Shown one piece after another: positions 50,127 through 60,756 of a stretch of 64,000 bases of DNA (position 1 is the stretch's first letter; each line of letters begins with the position of its first letter). Below the pieces are notes generated by a model that did not search any database, had not been told where the DNA came from, and saw only the letters and a program-made list of their open reading frames with translations. Both the position numbers and the translations under genes were made by a program. This stretch comes from Rheinheimera sp. A13L (GTDB lineage Bacteria > Pseudomonadota > Gammaproteobacteria > Enterobacterales > Alteromonadaceae): positions 116,862 to 180,861 of the forward strand of contig NZ_AFHI01000056.1 of assembly GCF_000217935.1 (NCBI RefSeq), written 5' to 3'.

Positions 50127-53100
50127 CCGTATACTCTCTTATGTAGTTCCTGCACTGATGCAACTGTAGCAAAGGCATTGGCTGCGTTGGCTTTACAGGT
50201 TGCAAAAGCTGCATTTAAAGTTGTGGTGTAGTTGGCTTTATGTTGCAGCGCGCCGCGTCGTAACACTTTAGAGTCTTCAATGGCCTGACGACCTTCAGTG
50301 GTGTTGACAATATAGCTGTATTCGCCGTTTTTGATCCGGTCCAGAATATGCGGACGACCTTCAAATACTTTACTGACAGTACGGCATTCAATGCCTGCTG
50401 CAGTTAAAGCTTTGGCTGTGCCGCCAGTGGCATCCAGCTCGAAACCCAGCTCAACCATAGTTCTGGCTAATTCAACAACGCGCACTTTATCGCTGTCACG
50501 CACTGAAAGTAAAGCACGACCGCCAGTTGGGATCACAGTGCCTGCGCCTAACTCTGCTTTAGCAAAAGCTTCAGCGAAGGTATCACCCACGCCCATCACT
50601 TCGCCTGTTGAACGCATTTCAGGACCGAGAATTGGATCTACACCAGGGAATTTGTTAAAGGGGATCACCACTTCTTTCACAGAGAAATAAGGTGGAATGA
50701 TTTCTTTGGTAATACCCTGCGATGCTAACGACTGACCTGCCATACAGCGGGCGCCGACTTTAGCCACTGCCATACCTGTAGCTTTTGACACAAAAGGCAC
50801 AGTACGGGCAGCACGAGGGTTCACTTCAATCAGATAAATTTCGTTATCTTTGACAGCAAACTGCGTGTTCATTAACCCGACTACACCCAGCTCCAGCGCC
50901 AGCTTTTTCACCTGCTCACGCATTCTGTCCTGAACATCCACAGATAAGCTGTGTGGAGGTAAAGAACAGGCTGAGTCGCCTGAGTGCACACCAGCTTGCT
51001 CAATGTGTTCCATGATACCGCCGATGATGACTTCTTTGCCGTCACAAATGGCGTCGATATCGACTTCAATCGCATCATCAAGGAAACGGTCCAGCAGGAC
51101 AGGAGAATCGTTCGACACACTGACCGCTTCTGTCATATAACGACGTAAGTCGATATCGTCATAAACGATTTCCATAGCCCGGCCACCTAAAACATAAGAT
51201 GGACGTACAACCATTGGGTAACCAATGCCTGGCGCTTTGGCGATGGCTTCTTCCAGACTGGTGACAGTAGCGTTTTGTGGTTGCTTTAAACCTAAACGCT
51301 CCACCGCGTGCTGGAAACGCTCACGGTCTTCAGCACGGTCAATTGCATCTGGTGAAGTACCAATAATTGGCACTCCGTTCGCTTCTAAAGCACGGGCTAA
51401 TTTTAATGGAGTCTGACCGCCGTACTGAACAATAACGCCTTTTGGCTGTTCTTTGATCACGATTTCCAGTACGTCTTCCAAAGTAATAGATTCGAAGTAC
51501 AGACGATCTGAGGTGTCGTAGTCTGTTGATACGGTCTCAGGGTTACAGTTGACCATAATAGTCTCGTAGCCGTCTTCACGTAATGCCAGAGCAGCGTGTA
51601 CACAGCAGTAGTCAAACTCAATGCCCTGACCGATACGGTTTGGACCACCCCCAATAATCATGATTTTGTCACGATTGGTTGGTGCAGCTTCACATTCTTC
51701 ATCGTAGGTGCTGTACATGTAAGCCGTGTCTGATGAAAATTCAGCAGCACAGGTATCTACACGTTTGTACACAGGGTGCAGGCCAAAGCTGTGACGTTTT
51801 TTACGCACTTCGCCTTCAGCGACGCCTAATAAATCAGCCAGACGTTGGTCAGCAAAACCTTTACGTTTTAATACTTTTAAGCGTTTTTCATCTAAACCTG
51901 CAAAACCAGCAGCTTGCACTGCAGTTTCTTCTTTCAGTAAATCTTCAATCTGAACCAGGAACCAGTGATCGATTTTGGTCAGCTCATAGATTTCATCCAT
52001 GCTCATGCCCAAACGGAAGGCGTCCGCTATGTACCAAATGCGGTGCGAACCAGGTTCACGCAGTTCACGAATGATTTTTTCTTTGGCTTCAGGAGCACGG
52101 ATATCAATGATTGGGTCTAAACCGCAGACACCAATTTCCAGACCACGTAAGGCTTTTTGCAGCGATTCTTGTTGGTTACGCCCAATAGCCATCACTTCGC
52201 CTACAGATTTCATCTGTGTAGTTAAGCGGTCATTGGCACCAGCAAATTTTTCGAAGTTAAAACGTGGCACTTTAGTGACAACGTAATCGATGCTTGGCTC
52301 AAACGAAGCTGGTGTTTTACCACCGGTAATATCGTTGGCCAGCTCGTCCAGCGTATAACCACAAGCCAGCTTGGCTGCTACTTTAGCGATAGGGAAACCC
52401 GTTGCTTTAGATGCCAGGGCTGAAGACCGTGAAACACGTGGGTTCATCTCAATGATGACCATACGGCCATCTTCAGGATTAATACCAAACTGTACGTTTG
52501 AACCACCGGTTTCCACACCGATTTCACGCAGCACAGCCAAAGAGGCGTTACGCATGATTTGGTATTCTTTATCCGTTAAGGTCTGAGCAGGCGCTACAGT
52601 GATCGAATCACCTGTATGCACGCCCATAGGATCGAAGTTTTCGATAGAACAAACGATGATGCAGTTGTCGTTTTTATCACGAACCACTTCCATCTCGTAT
52701 TCTTTCCAGCCAATCAAAGATTCATCAATCAGCAATTCTTTGGTTGGCGATAAATCCAGACCACGGGTACAGATTTCTTCAAATTCTTCGCGGTTGTAAG
52801 CAATACCACCACCTGAACCACCCATAGTGAAAGATGGGCGTATGATGCAAGGGAAACCAATAGTTTCCAGCACGCCGTAGGCTTCTTCCATAGAGTGAGC
52901 AAAACCTGCGCGTGGGCAAGACAGACCGATAGAGCGCATGGCTTTATCAAAACGACCACGGTCTTCTGCTTTGTCGATGGCATCCGCTGTAGCGCCAATC
53001 ATTTCGACATTGTATTTTGCCAGCACACCATGACGCTCTAAATCCAGCGCACAGTTTAATGCCGTCTGACCGCCCATAGTAGGTAACACTGCACATGGAC

Positions 53101-53344
53101 GTTCTTTTTCTATGATTTTCTCTACCACTTGCCAGTGGATTGGTTCGATGTAGGTCGCATCGGCCATTTCCGGATCGGTCATGATAGTGGCAGGGTTAGA
53201 GTTCACCAGAATGACGCGGTAACCCTCTTCCTTTAATGCTTTACAGGCTTGAGCACCTGAATAATCGAACTCACAAGCCTGACCAATCACAATAGGACCG
53301 GCGCCGAGGATAAGAATACTTTTAAGATCGGTACGTTTTGGCAT
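50123..53344 (-). CDS. carB: Carbamoyl-phosphate synthase large chain
   Basis: A 1073-residue enzyme, the same length as E. coli CarB. Two homologous ATP-grasp halves are visible ([12 protein letters not shown] at ~175 and the second-half [15 protein letters not shown] at ~720), then the C-terminal allosteric domain that binds UMP and ornithine. It makes carbamoyl phosphate for pyrimidines and arginine, using ammonia from CarA. Confidence 0.98.
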   Translation of the reverse strand: MPKRTDLKSILILGAGPIVIGQACEFDYSGAQACKALKEEGYRVILVNSNPATIMTDPEMADATYIEPIHWQVVEKIIEKERPCAVLPTMGGQTALNCALDLERHGVLAKYNVEMIGATADAIDKAEDRGRFDKAMRSIGLSCPRAGFAHSMEEAYGVLETIGFPCIIRPSFTMGGSGGGIAYNREEFEEICTRGLDLSPTKELLIDESLIGWKEYEMEVVRDKNDNCIIVCSIENFDPMGVHTGDSITVAPAQTLTDKEYQIMRNASLAVLREIGVETGGSNVQFGINPEDGRMVIIEMNPRVSRSSALASKATGFPIAKVAAKLACGYTLDELANDITGGKTPASFEPSIDYVVTKVPRFNFEKFAGANDRLTTQMKSVGEVMAIGRNQQESLQKALRGLEIGVCGLDPIIDIRAPEAKEKIIRELREPGSHRIWYIADAFRLGMSMDEIYELTKIDHWFLVQIEDLLKEETAVQAAGFAGLDEKRLKVLKRKGFADQRLADLLGVAEGEVRKKRHSFGLHPVYKRVDTCAAEFSSDTAYMYSTYDEECEAAPTNRDKIMIIGGGPNRIGQGIEFDYCCVHAALALREDGYETIMVNCNPETVSTDYDTSDRLYFESITLEDVLEIVIKEQPKGVIVQYGGQTPLKLARALEANGVPIIGTSPDAIDRAEDRERFQHAVERLGLKQPQNATVTSLEEAIAKAPGIGYPMVVRPSYVLGGRAMEIVYDDIDLRRYMTEAVSVSNDSPVLLDRFLDDAIEVDIDAICDGKEVIIGGIMEHIEQAGVHSGDSACSLPPHSLSVDVQDRMREQVKKLALELGVVGLMNTQFAVKDNEIYLIEVNPRAARTVPFVSKATGMAVAKVGARCMAGQSLASQGITKEIIPPYFSVKEVVIPFNKFPGVDPILGPEMRSTGEVMGVGDTFAEAFAKAELGAGTVIPTGGRALLSVRDSDKVRVVELARTMVELGFELDATGGTAKALTAAGIECRTVSKVFEGRPHILDRIKNGEYSYIVNTTEGRQAIEDSKVLRRGALQHKANYTTTLNAAFATCKANAANAFATVASVQELHKRVYG

Positions 53345-53369
53345 AGCTATTCTCTGTCTCTCATCTCAA

Positions 53370-54500
53370 TTAAGCCTGACGCTGTTGCATCAATTCGATA
53401 AAGTGGTCAAACAATTCACTGGCTTCGTGTGGACCAGGGCTGGCTTCAGGGTGTCCCTGGAAGCTGAAGGCTGGTTTGTCGGTGCGGTGAATGCCCTGCA
53501 AAGTACCATCAAACAACGACTTGTGAGTCGCACGTAAATTGGCAGGTAAGGTAGCCTCTTCTACAGCAAAACCGTGGTTTTGTGCTGTGATTAACACCTT
53601 GTTTGTATCCAGGTTTTTCACCGGATGGTTACCACCATGGTGACCTACAGTCATTTTAATCGTCTTAGCACCGCTGGCCAAAGCCAGTAGCTGGTGACCT
53701 AAACAGATACCAAACACAGGGATGTTGGTGGTCAGGAAGGTTTCAATGGCTTTAATAGCGTAATCACAAGGAGCCGGATCACCAGGACCATTGGATAAGA
53801 AAATACCGTCAGGGTTCAGTGCTAATACTTGTTCAGCAGATGTTTGTGCAGGAACTACAGTTAAACGACAACCGCGGTCAGCCAACATACGTAAAATATT
53901 ACGTTTCACACCAAAATCGTAGGCAACCACATGAAAGGCTGAATTATCTGGTTTGGAAAAACCCTGGCCTAAAGTCCAGCTGCCTTCTGTCCATTGATAA
54001 GGTTCTTTCACCGAAACTTCTTTGGCTAAGTCCATACCAGACAAACCAGGGAAAGCACGAGCCAGTTCTAAGGCTTTACTTTCATCTAAGTTGTCTCCCG
54101 CCATTAAGCAGCCGTTTTGTGCGCCTTTTTCGCGCAAAATACGGGTTAGCTTACGGGTATCGATATCGGCGATGCCTAAAATATTACGGGAACTAAGATA
54201 GTGACTAAGAGAGGCTTGATTACGGAAATTGCTGGCTAACAAAGGAAGGTCACGGATAATCAGGCCCTTGGCCCAGATTTTATCAGATTCCTCATCTTCA
54301 TCGTTCGTGCCGGTATTTCCAATATGAGGATATGTCAGAGTGACGATTTGTTCAGCATAGGAAGGATCCGTGAGGATTTCCTGATACCCGGTCATCGAGG
54401 TATTAAAAACCACCTCTCCAACAGAAATACCTTCAGCGCCAATGGCTGTACCGCGAAATACGGTGCCGTCTTCCAGTACGAGCAGGGCGGACTTAGTCAA
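53370..54500 (-). CDS. carA: Carbamoyl-phosphate synthase small chain
   Basis: A 376-residue glutaminase. I chose the TTG start at 54500 because GGAGG lies five bases upstream and the protein then starts [21 protein letters not shown], as in the family; the in-frame extension to 54593 is untranslated leader. The class I amidotransferase nucleophile is Cys in [11 protein letters not shown], with the His/Glu of [11 protein letters not shown]. It is 25 bases upstream of carB. Confidence 0.96.
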   Translation of the reverse strand: MTKSALLVLEDGTVFRGTAIGAEGISVGEVVFNTSMTGYQEILTDPSYAEQIVTLTYPHIGNTGTNDEDEESDKIWAKGLIIRDLPLLASNFRNQASLSHYLSSRNILGIADIDTRKLTRILREKGAQNGCLMAGDNLDESKALELARAFPGLSGMDLAKEVSVKEPYQWTEGSWTLGQGFSKPDNSAFHVVAYDFGVKRNILRMLADRGCRLTVVPAQTSAEQVLALNPDGIFLSNGPGDPAPCDYAIKAIETFLTTNIPVFGICLGHQLLALASGAKTIKMTVGHHGGNHPVKNLDTNKVLITAQNHGFAVEEATLPANLRATHKSLFDGTLQGIHRTDKPAFSFQGHPEASPGPHEASELFDHFIELMQQRQA

Positions 54501-54630
54501 AATAACCTCCAAACAGCAGAAAACGGGGGAAAAACATTGTTGTTCACCACCCGTTTTGACCCAGAATTTTTGAACCCAAATTTGCTTAGGCAAACCTGAC
54601 TATTCTAGGCGATTTGAGCTATTTGGTCTA
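54501..54630 (-). promoter_or_regulatory. carA promoter and leader with hairpin and pyrimidine tract
   Basis: Minus-strand -35 TAGACC (complement of 54625-54630) and -10 TAGAAT (complement of 54602-54607) are 17 bases apart, giving a ~90-base leader. The leader holds an eight-pair hairpin (54520-54527 with 54550-54557) whose loop side includes a T5C5 tract, then the ribosome site. Two tiny frames end on the carA start (for example ATG-TTT-TTC-CCC to a TAA overlapping codon 3). This is suggestive of pyrimidine-dependent control but unproven. Confidence 0.5.
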
Positions 54631-54696
54631 ACTCTTTTTTGATATTTTATGAAAATGACGCTTTGATCGCATTTTTATAACATATCGCTCAAAAAG

Positions 54697-55506
54697 TTAA
54701 GCTAAGTCAGCCAAACCCAGCACTTGTTGCATAGAATAAAGTCCAGGCTGTTTATTTTGCAACCAAAGCGCTGCACGCCACGCTCCCTGAGCAAAAGTGC
54801 TGCGGCTGGATGCTTTATGAGTAATTTCCAGACGTTCACCGAGATCTGCAAAGAGTGCTGTGTGATCGCCAATAATGTCACCACCCCGCACAGTCGCAAA
54901 ACCAATGGTCTTTTGATCACGCTCACCCGTAATACCTTCACGGCCATAGACAGCCACATCAGAGAGATTACGATCCAAAGCTTTGGCAATTTGATGGCCT
55001 ATCGCCATAGCAGTGCCTGAAGGCGAATCTTTTTTGAATCTGTGGTGTGCTTCGATAATTTCAATATCTGCTGTCTGCCCCATCACCTTAGCTGCGGTTT
55101 GTACCAGATGCAGTAATAAATTCACGCCAACACTCATATTGGGAGCCCAAACGATAGGAATATGTTTGGATGCCTGCTGCACTGCGGCATATTGCACATC
55201 AGTTAAACCCGTTACACCAATCACCAGCGCTTTTTTTGCCTGCACCGCCAGTTCCAGATGCACAAGCATAGCCTCTGGCATAGTGAAATCAATCCAGATA
55301 TCAGCCAAAGCTAAAGCAGCAACAGAAGTCTCAGTAAAAGCCAGATTCAGTTTGCCACAACCCGCCAATTCACCTGCATCCATACCTGTTAACGCAGAAC
55401 CGGCACGCACAGTAGCAGCTGTAATGGGCAATTGGTGTTCTTTAGCTACGCTGACTAAAGCTCTGCCCATACGGCCGTTAGCACCTAAAATACCTACTGT
55501 ACTCAT
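54697..55506 (-). CDS. dapB: 4-hydroxy-tetrahydrodipicolinate reductase
   Basis: A 269-residue NAD(P)H enzyme of lysine/diaminopimelate synthesis. GILGANGRMGR is the nucleotide site and EAHHRFKKDSPSGTA the catalytic signature. It lies upstream of carA as in E. coli, with a carA promoter in the gap. Confidence 0.97.
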   Translation of the reverse strand: MSTVGILGANGRMGRALVSVAKEHQLPITAATVRAGSALTGMDAGELAGCGKLNLAFTETSVAALALADIWIDFTMPEAMLVHLELAVQAKKALVIGVTGLTDVQYAAVQQASKHIPIVWAPNMSVGVNLLLHLVQTAAKVMGQTADIEIIEAHHRFKKDSPSGTAMAIGHQIAKALDRNLSDVAVYGREGITGERDQKTIGFATVRGGDIIGDHTALFADLGERLEITHKASSRSTFAQGAWRAALWLQNKQPGLYSMQQVLGLADLA

Positions 55507-55592
55507 CTGTTTATCCTGTGTGGCTATTGTAATACGGCCGCTATTAAACGGCAGTCCGGATGGATATGCAACCCTAATTGCCTGGCTATAGA

Positions 55593-56747
55593 TCAGATTG
55601 CGGCAGTAAAAATGGCCCGGCTGACGTTATAGTCGATATCTCCATGTTCACCCAACTTCGCCATGCCCTGTGCCATCACCTTAGCCATCAGCTCATCAAC
55701 CGAAGAGGCCGGTAGACCATAAGCCGTTAAACGGGTTGGCACTCCCATTTGCTCAAAGAAAGCACGGGTATGGCTTATAGCTTCATCAATCTGACGTTCC
55801 GGGTCTTGCTGCTGCAACCCCCAGACTCTGCTGGCGTACTGCAATAACTTGTCATGCTTAGTTGCACGTTGCTGTTGCATTAAGGCAGGCAGCACTACAG
55901 CCAAAGTTTGAGCATGGTCTAAACCATACAAGGCAGTTAGCTGATGGCCTAAACCGTGAGTCGCCCAATCTTGTGGCACGCCCACCCCAATAAGGCCATT
56001 CAGCGCCATAGTGGCAGCCCACATCACATTGGCTCTGACATCGTAATTTTCGGGTTCATTTAAGGCTTTTGGTCCTTCTTCAATCAGCACCTGCAATAAA
56101 GATTCAGCAAATCTGTCCTGCACAGCGGCATTCACCGGATAGGTCAGGTACTGCTCCATCACATGGACAAAAGCATCCACTACACCATTAGAAATTTGTT
56201 TAGCCGGCAAGCTGTAGGTCACCTTCGGATCTAAAATAGCAAACTGCGGATAGACAGATGGGTGAGAAAACGCCAGCTTTTGCTGAGTGCTTTGGCGGGT
56301 AATCACCGCATTGGCATTACTCTCAGTACCTGTGGCAGGCAAGGTTAATACACAACCTAATGGCAAGGCCGCTTTAATACGGGCTTTTTTCTCTAAAATA
56401 GCCCAGCCGTCCTGCTCAAGAAGTGAAGCAGCTGCTATGTATTTGCTGCCATCCACTACTGAGCCGCCGCCTACAGCCAGAATAAAATCAATCTTTTCTG
56501 CTTTTACCAAAGCGACAGCTTTACTTAAAGTTTCATAGCTTGGATTAGGCTCTATACCGGAAAACTCCAAAACCTGATGGCTTTTTAACGCATCCATCAC
56601 TTGCTGATAGACACCGTTTTGCTTAATAGAACCACCACCATAAGTCAGCAGCACCTTGCTGCCTGTAGGTATCAACTGACCTAACTGGCTGATTTGACCA
56701 TCACCAAACACAATACGGGTTGGGTTCTGGTACGAAAAATTAAACAT
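55593..56747 (-). CDS. Iron-containing alcohol dehydrogenase (YqhD-like)
   Basis: A 384-residue group III dehydrogenase. The metal ligands fall at D191, H195, H264 and H278, which have exactly the spacing of E. coli YqhD. The coenzyme loop GGGSVVDGSK is at ~94-102. YqhD reduces short aldehydes with NADPH in defence against lipid peroxidation products; substrate here is not proven. It stands alone, divergent from the antiporter. Confidence 0.92.
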   Translation of the reverse strand: MFNFSYQNPTRIVFGDGQISQLGQLIPTGSKVLLTYGGGSIKQNGVYQQVMDALKSHQVLEFSGIEPNPSYETLSKAVALVKAEKIDFILAVGGGSVVDGSKYIAAASLLEQDGWAILEKKARIKAALPLGCVLTLPATGTESNANAVITRQSTQQKLAFSHPSVYPQFAILDPKVTYSLPAKQISNGVVDAFVHVMEQYLTYPVNAAVQDRFAESLLQVLIEEGPKALNEPENYDVRANVMWAATMALNGLIGVGVPQDWATHGLGHQLTALYGLDHAQTLAVVLPALMQQQRATKHDKLLQYASRVWGLQQQDPERQIDEAISHTRAFFEQMGVPTRLTAYGLPASSVDELMAKVMAQGMAKLGEHGDIDYNVSRAIFTAAI

Positions 56748-56977
56748 AAAAGCTCCGGTGCTTAAAACAAAATTCAGCTATTTATATGGGCCTGAACCGC
56801 TTTAAGTTCAAGCGCCTACTAGGTTTTTCTTCTGGCATAGGAAAAATACCGGAATTCAGTTAGGCTGGTTTTAAGCGAATGGGACTATAGCTTAGTCAAC
56901 TTTAATATTTGACAGGACTTCTGGACGTCTCTATATTCCGAAAAATTTTAAAACCTTTTAGGTTTAGAGGAAAACTC

Positions 56978-58297
56978 ATGACGTTATCGCAAAAACAGCA
57001 AGCTCGCTTGTCCTTGCTGCCCTTGTTGCTTTTTGTCGCCTTATTTCTTGGCACAGGCTTATATCTGCAGTCTCAGGGGGTTGACTATGCTTTTTATCAG
57101 TTGCCAGGGCCTGTCGCTATTATCCCGGCTTTGGTATTAGCCATTTGGCTTTATAAAGCGCCTTTAACTGGATCTCTGGAGGTATTAATCAGAGGGGCTG
57201 GCAATAGCAATATTATTACGATGTGCTTTATTTTCCTGCTGGCTGGCGCTTTTGCCACTGTAGCTCAGGCAACTGGCGGTGTGGATGCAGTGGTGAATGC
57301 AGGTTTAACCATAGTACCGCCGCAATTTTTATTACCCGGCTTATTTGTTATTTCTGCCTTGATTGCAACGGCTATGGGCACCTCAATGGGAACCATTGGT
57401 GCTTTGGCTCCGATCGCTGTAGGTTTAAGTACTCAGGCTCAGTTGGACCCTGCCTTAGTGGCTGGTGTGCTGTTAAGCGGTGCCATCTTCGGTGATAACT
57501 TGTCTATTATTTCCGACACTACTATTGCATCAACCCGCACTCAGGGTGCACAGATGAAAGATAAATTCAGAGAAAATCTGAAAATTGCTTTGCCTGCTGC
57601 TGCAGTAGCCCTGCTTCTGTTTGCGTTTTTAGCGCAAAGCCAAACGGAAGTGGCAGTGAAAGACTTTAGCTGGACTGGTGTTTTGCCTTATGCAGCTATC
57701 CTTGTACTGGCTGTCGCAGGTATGAACGTATTCGCTGTGCTGTTGTTGGGTATAGTTCTGGCTGCATTGCAAGGTGTGGTATTTGCAGATTATCAACTGG
57801 CTAATCTGGGCAAAGACATCTACAAAGGTTTTGGCTCTATGCAGGAGATTTTCCTGCTATCGATGATGGTCGGGGCTTTAGGTGAGTTTGTGAAGCAACA
57901 AGGCGGCCTGCAGTATTTATCCAGCCATGTCACAGCTTTGGCTTTAAAACTGAAATTGGCAGGTAATAAAGCTCAGCAGTTAGCTATTGCCGCTTTGGCT
58001 TTTACCAGCAACCTCTGTATTGCCAACAATACAGTGGCCATAGTCGTGGTGGGTGAAGTCAGTAAAGATATTGCTCAACAGCACCAAATCACGCCTAAAC
58101 GCAGTGCCAGCTTATTGGATGTCTTTGCTTGCATTGCACAGGGCTTAGTACCTTATGGAGCTCAGGCTTTGTTGCTGGGTGCCAGTTTTGGTTTATCGCC
58201 ATGGGATGTGGTAACACACAGTTACTACTGCCTGTTTCTTGCGGCTTTTGCCATAGCTCGTATTTTGCTGGAAAAAATCGACCGGAGCGATTTTTAA
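56978..58297 (+). CDS. NhaC-family Na+/H+ antiporter-type transporter
   Basis: A 439-residue membrane protein with about eleven hydrophobic segments. I chose the ATG at 56978 for the AGAGGA site upstream; an earlier frame-open ATG at 56909 has none. GTSMGTIGALAPIAVG and GAIFGDNLSIISDTTIASTRTQGA are the NhaC-type core motifs. The last eight codons (EKIDRSDF) lie within the first unit of the 81-bp repeat, so the natural C-terminus may have been replaced. Confidence 0.9.
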   Translation: MTLSQKQQARLSLLPLLLFVALFLGTGLYLQSQGVDYAFYQLPGPVAIIPALVLAIWLYKAPLTGSLEVLIRGAGNSNIITMCFIFLLAGAFATVAQATGGVDAVVNAGLTIVPPQFLLPGLFVISALIATAMGTSMGTIGALAPIAVGLSTQAQLDPALVAGVLLSGAIFGDNLSIISDTTIASTRTQGAQMKDKFRENLKIALPAAAVALLLFAFLAQSQTEVAVKDFSWTGVLPYAAILVLAVAGMNVFAVLLLGIVLAALQGVVFADYQLANLGKDIYKGFGSMQEIFLLSMMVGALGEFVKQQGGLQYLSSHVTALALKLKLAGNKAQQLAIAALAFTSNLCIANNTVAIVVVGEVSKDIAQQHQITPKRSASLLDVFACIAQGLVPYGAQALLLGASFGLSPWDVVTHSYYCLFLAAFAIARILLEKIDRSDF

Positions 58298-58514
58298 CAT
58301 CGGAGCTCAGCGACGATGGCCTGGACAGGCATTTTGCAGGACAGCAAAATGTAAAAAATCGACCGGAGCGATTTTTAACATCGGAGCTCAGCGACGATGG
58401 CCTGGACAGGCATTTTGCAGGACAGCAAAATGTAAAAAATCGACCGGAGCGAGGTTTAACGTCGGAGCGCAGCGACGATGGCCTGGACAGGCATTTTGCA
58501 GGACAGAAAAATGT
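58272..58514 (+). repeat. Three tandem 81-bp structured repeats
   Basis: Units at 58272-58352, 58353-58433 and 58434-58514. Units 1 and 2 are identical by eye; unit 3 differs at a few places. Each unit contains AAAAATCG/CGATTTTT (lost in unit 3), CATCG/CGATG (CGTCG/CGACG in unit 3) and CATTTTGC/GCAAAATG. The period is a multiple of three, so frames stay open on both strands across the array. A related single copy is at 35524-35597. The array fills most of the 273-base gap before the M48 gene. Confidence 0.93.
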
Positions 58515-58550
58515 AAAAAAACAGGCCGACATTAAGTCGGCCTGTCTTAT
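58515..58550 (-). terminator. Bidirectional terminator between the antiporter and M48 genes
   Basis: ACAGGCCGAC (58521-58530) pairs with GTCGGCCTGT (58536-58545). On the minus strand seven T follow, which merge with the end of repeat unit 3. Confidence 0.9.
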
Positions 58551-58570
58551 TGTGCACAGATCATTTTGTT

Positions 58571-59377
58571 TTAGGCTTTATTACAGTTTGGTAAAGCGCC
58601 CTGGCTACGTCGCAGCTGGTAGTAGCCATCTGCCACAGCCATATGTTTGTTCAGCTCTTTAATTCTGTTATCCGGCACTGGGTGGCTGGATAACAGCTGT
58701 GGCGTAGAGCCACTGCCCTTAGCCGCCATGTTCTGCCATAATTTTACGGATTCAGCAGGAACAAAACCTGCTTTCGCCATCAGTTCCAGCCCCATAATAT
58801 CGGCTTCTGTTTCATGAGCCCGGCTAAAAGGCAAAACAATACCTACCTGAGCCCCTAAACCAAAAGCAGTGCGCATTTGCTGCTGATAAGGCGAGTTAGC
58901 CATAGTCATAGCACCATCAGCCACAGATAAAGCAGTTGAAATAAACTGGTCGCTGGATAAACGCTCATTACTGTGCCCCGCTATCACGTGGGCAATTTCA
59001 TGACCTATGACTGCCGCAAGTTGCGACTGATTGTCTGCGACTAACAGCAGGCCGGTATACACGCCCATTTTGCCACCTGGCAAGGCAAAGGCATTCACCT
59101 GATCATCTTCAAACACCACAATTTCCCAAGGCGTTTTTTGCCATTTGGCATCTGTATGCTTCAGCAAGCTATTCGCTACACACTGCACATACTGATTCAC
59201 TTTTTTGTTTTTGCTGACAGGAACTTCAGCTTTCATTCCTTCAAAGGTCTGAATACCCAGGCTACTTAGTTTTTGATCATCAAATAACATCAGCTGGCGT
59301 CGGCCTGTAGGTGACTGAGTGCAGCTTGAAAGCAGCACACTAGCGATTAACAACGGAAGTACTAACTTAGTACGCAT
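58571..59377 (-). CDS. M48 zinc metalloprotease lipoprotein (LoiP/YggG-like)
   Basis: A 268-residue protein from the ATG at 59377 (AAGGA upstream). Lipobox LSSC gives Cys19. Zinc-site residues are in GHEIAHVIAGHSNER and the third ligand in AHETEADIMGLEL. The conserved NAFALPGGKMGVYTGLL strand is intact. LoiP-type proteases sit at the outer membrane and process or degrade envelope proteins. It lies between the antiporter and dnaJ with terminators on both sides. Confidence 0.92.
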   Translation of the reverse strand: MRTKLVLPLLIASVLLSSCTQSPTGRRQLMLFDDQKLSSLGIQTFEGMKAEVPVSKNKKVNQYVQCVANSLLKHTDAKWQKTPWEIVVFEDDQVNAFALPGGKMGVYTGLLLVADNQSQLAAVIGHEIAHVIAGHSNERLSSDQFISTALSVADGAMTMANSPYQQQMRTAFGLGAQVGIVLPFSRAHETEADIMGLELMAKAGFVPAESVKLWQNMAAKGSGSTPQLLSSHPVPDNRIKELNKHMAVADGYYQLRRSQGALPNCNKA

Positions 59378-59460
59378 CAAATGATCCTTCTTTTCGTACT
59401 TGAAACGGCAGCTAATAGAACTATAAAAGCTCAAATAAGTTCAGCCATTGTGCGGGATCT

Positions 59461-59491
59461 GAAAAAAGAAAACCACCTGCAGGTGGTTTTC
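59461..59491 (-). terminator. Terminator after dnaJ
   Basis: GAAAACCACCTG (59468-59479) and its exact complement (59480-59491) form a perfect palindrome with six T following on the minus strand. Confidence 0.9.
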
Positions 59492-59516
59492 ATTCAGCTC
59501 ATATAGACAAATGGCT

Positions 59517-60656
59517 TTAGCCGGTTAAATCATCAAAAAACTTCTTCACACCATCAAAGAAGCCTTTAGACTTGGGTCTGTGTTTTGCTTCGCTATCACC
59601 ACCCCAGCTTTCATCCAGCTGGCGCAACAAGTCTTTTTGCTTGTCGCTTAAGTTGACAGGAGTTTCAACCACCACTTTACAAACTAAATCGCCGACACCA
59701 GCACCCCGTACTGATTGCACACCTTTGCCGCGTAAACGGAACATTTTTTCAGTCTGGGTTTCTGCCGGGATCTTCAGTTTCACACGACCATCTAAAGTCG
59801 GTACATCAATTTCGCCACCTAAAGCTGCAGTGCTGAAGCTGATAGGCACATCGCAATATAGGTTGTTGCCGTCACGGACAAAGATAGGGTGATCTTTGAC
59901 ATGCACCTGCACATACAAGTCACCGGCTGGCGCACCAAACTGCCCTGCTTCACCTTCACCGGCTAAACGGATACGATCACCAGTATCTACACCAGCTGGG
60001 ATTTTCACAGACAGCGTTTTGGTTTTTTCTACGCGGCCATCGCCATGACACTTAGTGCATGGATCAGGGATAATTTTACCGCGACCACTACAGGTAGGAC
60101 AGGTTTGCTGCACCGCAAAAAAGCCCTGACGCATAGTCACCTGACCCGCACCATGACAGGTTGGGCAAGACTTAGCCTGAGTGCCTTTTTTTGCGCCTGA
60201 ACCATCACAGACATCACAAGATACCCAGGTTGGCACTTTAATTTCAACCGACTTACCCCGTACAGCGTCCTCGAGGTTTAACTCAAGGTTGTAACGTAAG
60301 TCTGACCCCCTTTGGGCGCGGGACTGCCCACCGCCGCGGCGACCGCCACCAAAGATATCACCAAACACATCACCGAAGATGTCATTAAAATCGCCACCAC
60401 CGCCGCCAAAACCACCGGCACCACGGTTAGCATCCACACCAGCGTGACCATAGTTATCATACGCAGCGCGCTTCTGGTCATCCGACAGGATCTCATAGGC
60501 TTCTTGCACTTCTTTAAACTTCTCTTCCATAGCTTTATCACCCTGAGTTCGGTCCGGGTGAAACTTCATGGCGAGCCGTTTATAGGCCTTTTTGATTTCT
60601 TTATCGTCAGCGCCTTTTTCGACGCCAAGCACTTCGTAATAATCACGCTTCGACAT
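59517..60656 (-). CDS. dnaJ: Chaperone protein DnaJ
   Basis: A 379-residue type I Hsp40. J domain with HPD (residues ~33-35), Gly/Phe-rich linker (~75-110), four zinc-finger repeats ([32 protein letters not shown]), then substrate-binding domains. It stimulates DnaK ATPase and is encoded 100 bases after it. Confidence 0.98.
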   Translation of the reverse strand: MSKRDYYEVLGVEKGADDKEIKKAYKRLAMKFHPDRTQGDKAMEEKFKEVQEAYEILSDDQKRAAYDNYGHAGVDANRGAGGFGGGGGDFNDIFGDVFGDIFGGGRRGGGQSRAQRGSDLRYNLELNLEDAVRGKSVEIKVPTWVSCDVCDGSGAKKGTQAKSCPTCHGAGQVTMRQGFFAVQQTCPTCSGRGKIIPDPCTKCHGDGRVEKTKTLSVKIPAGVDTGDRIRLAGEGEAGQFGAPAGDLYVQVHVKDHPIFVRDGNNLYCDVPISFSTAALGGEIDVPTLDGRVKLKIPAETQTEKMFRLRGKGVQSVRGAGVGDLVCKVVVETPVNLSDKQKDLLRQLDESWGGDSEAKHRPKSKGFFDGVKKFFDDLTG

Positions 60657-60676
60657 AACAACTCATCTTGATAGAG

Positions 60677-60701
60677 GAGCGACCGCACAGGGCGGTCGCT
60701 C
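60677..60701 (-). other. dnaK-dnaJ intercistronic hairpin
   Basis: GAGCGACCGC (60677-60686) pairs perfectly with GCGGTCGCTC (60692-60701). There is no T-run on the minus strand, so it is unlikely to be a terminator; it may protect or separate the dnaK message from dnaJ. Confidence 0.65.
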
Positions 60702-60756
60702 AAATTTACTCTGGTATGGGGCGCATCTTAAAGAGGCCACCCCACAGACACAATGA

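Noticed and set aside
54501..54593. 31-residue N-terminal extension of CarA
   Set aside because: It starts at about the predicted transcription start, has no ribosome site and is unlike CarA; the TTG with GGAGG at 54500 is better.
58272..58514. CRISPR array
   Set aside because: The three units are directly adjacent with no unique spacers, the unit is far longer than a CRISPR repeat, and there are no cas genes.
58129..58662. Open frame with three 27-residue repeats on the plus strand, and a matching one on the minus strand
   Set aside because: Both exist only because the 81-base repeat period is divisible by three. They overlap the antiporter or the M48 gene, have no ribosome site, and the repeat is better explained as structured non-coding DNA.
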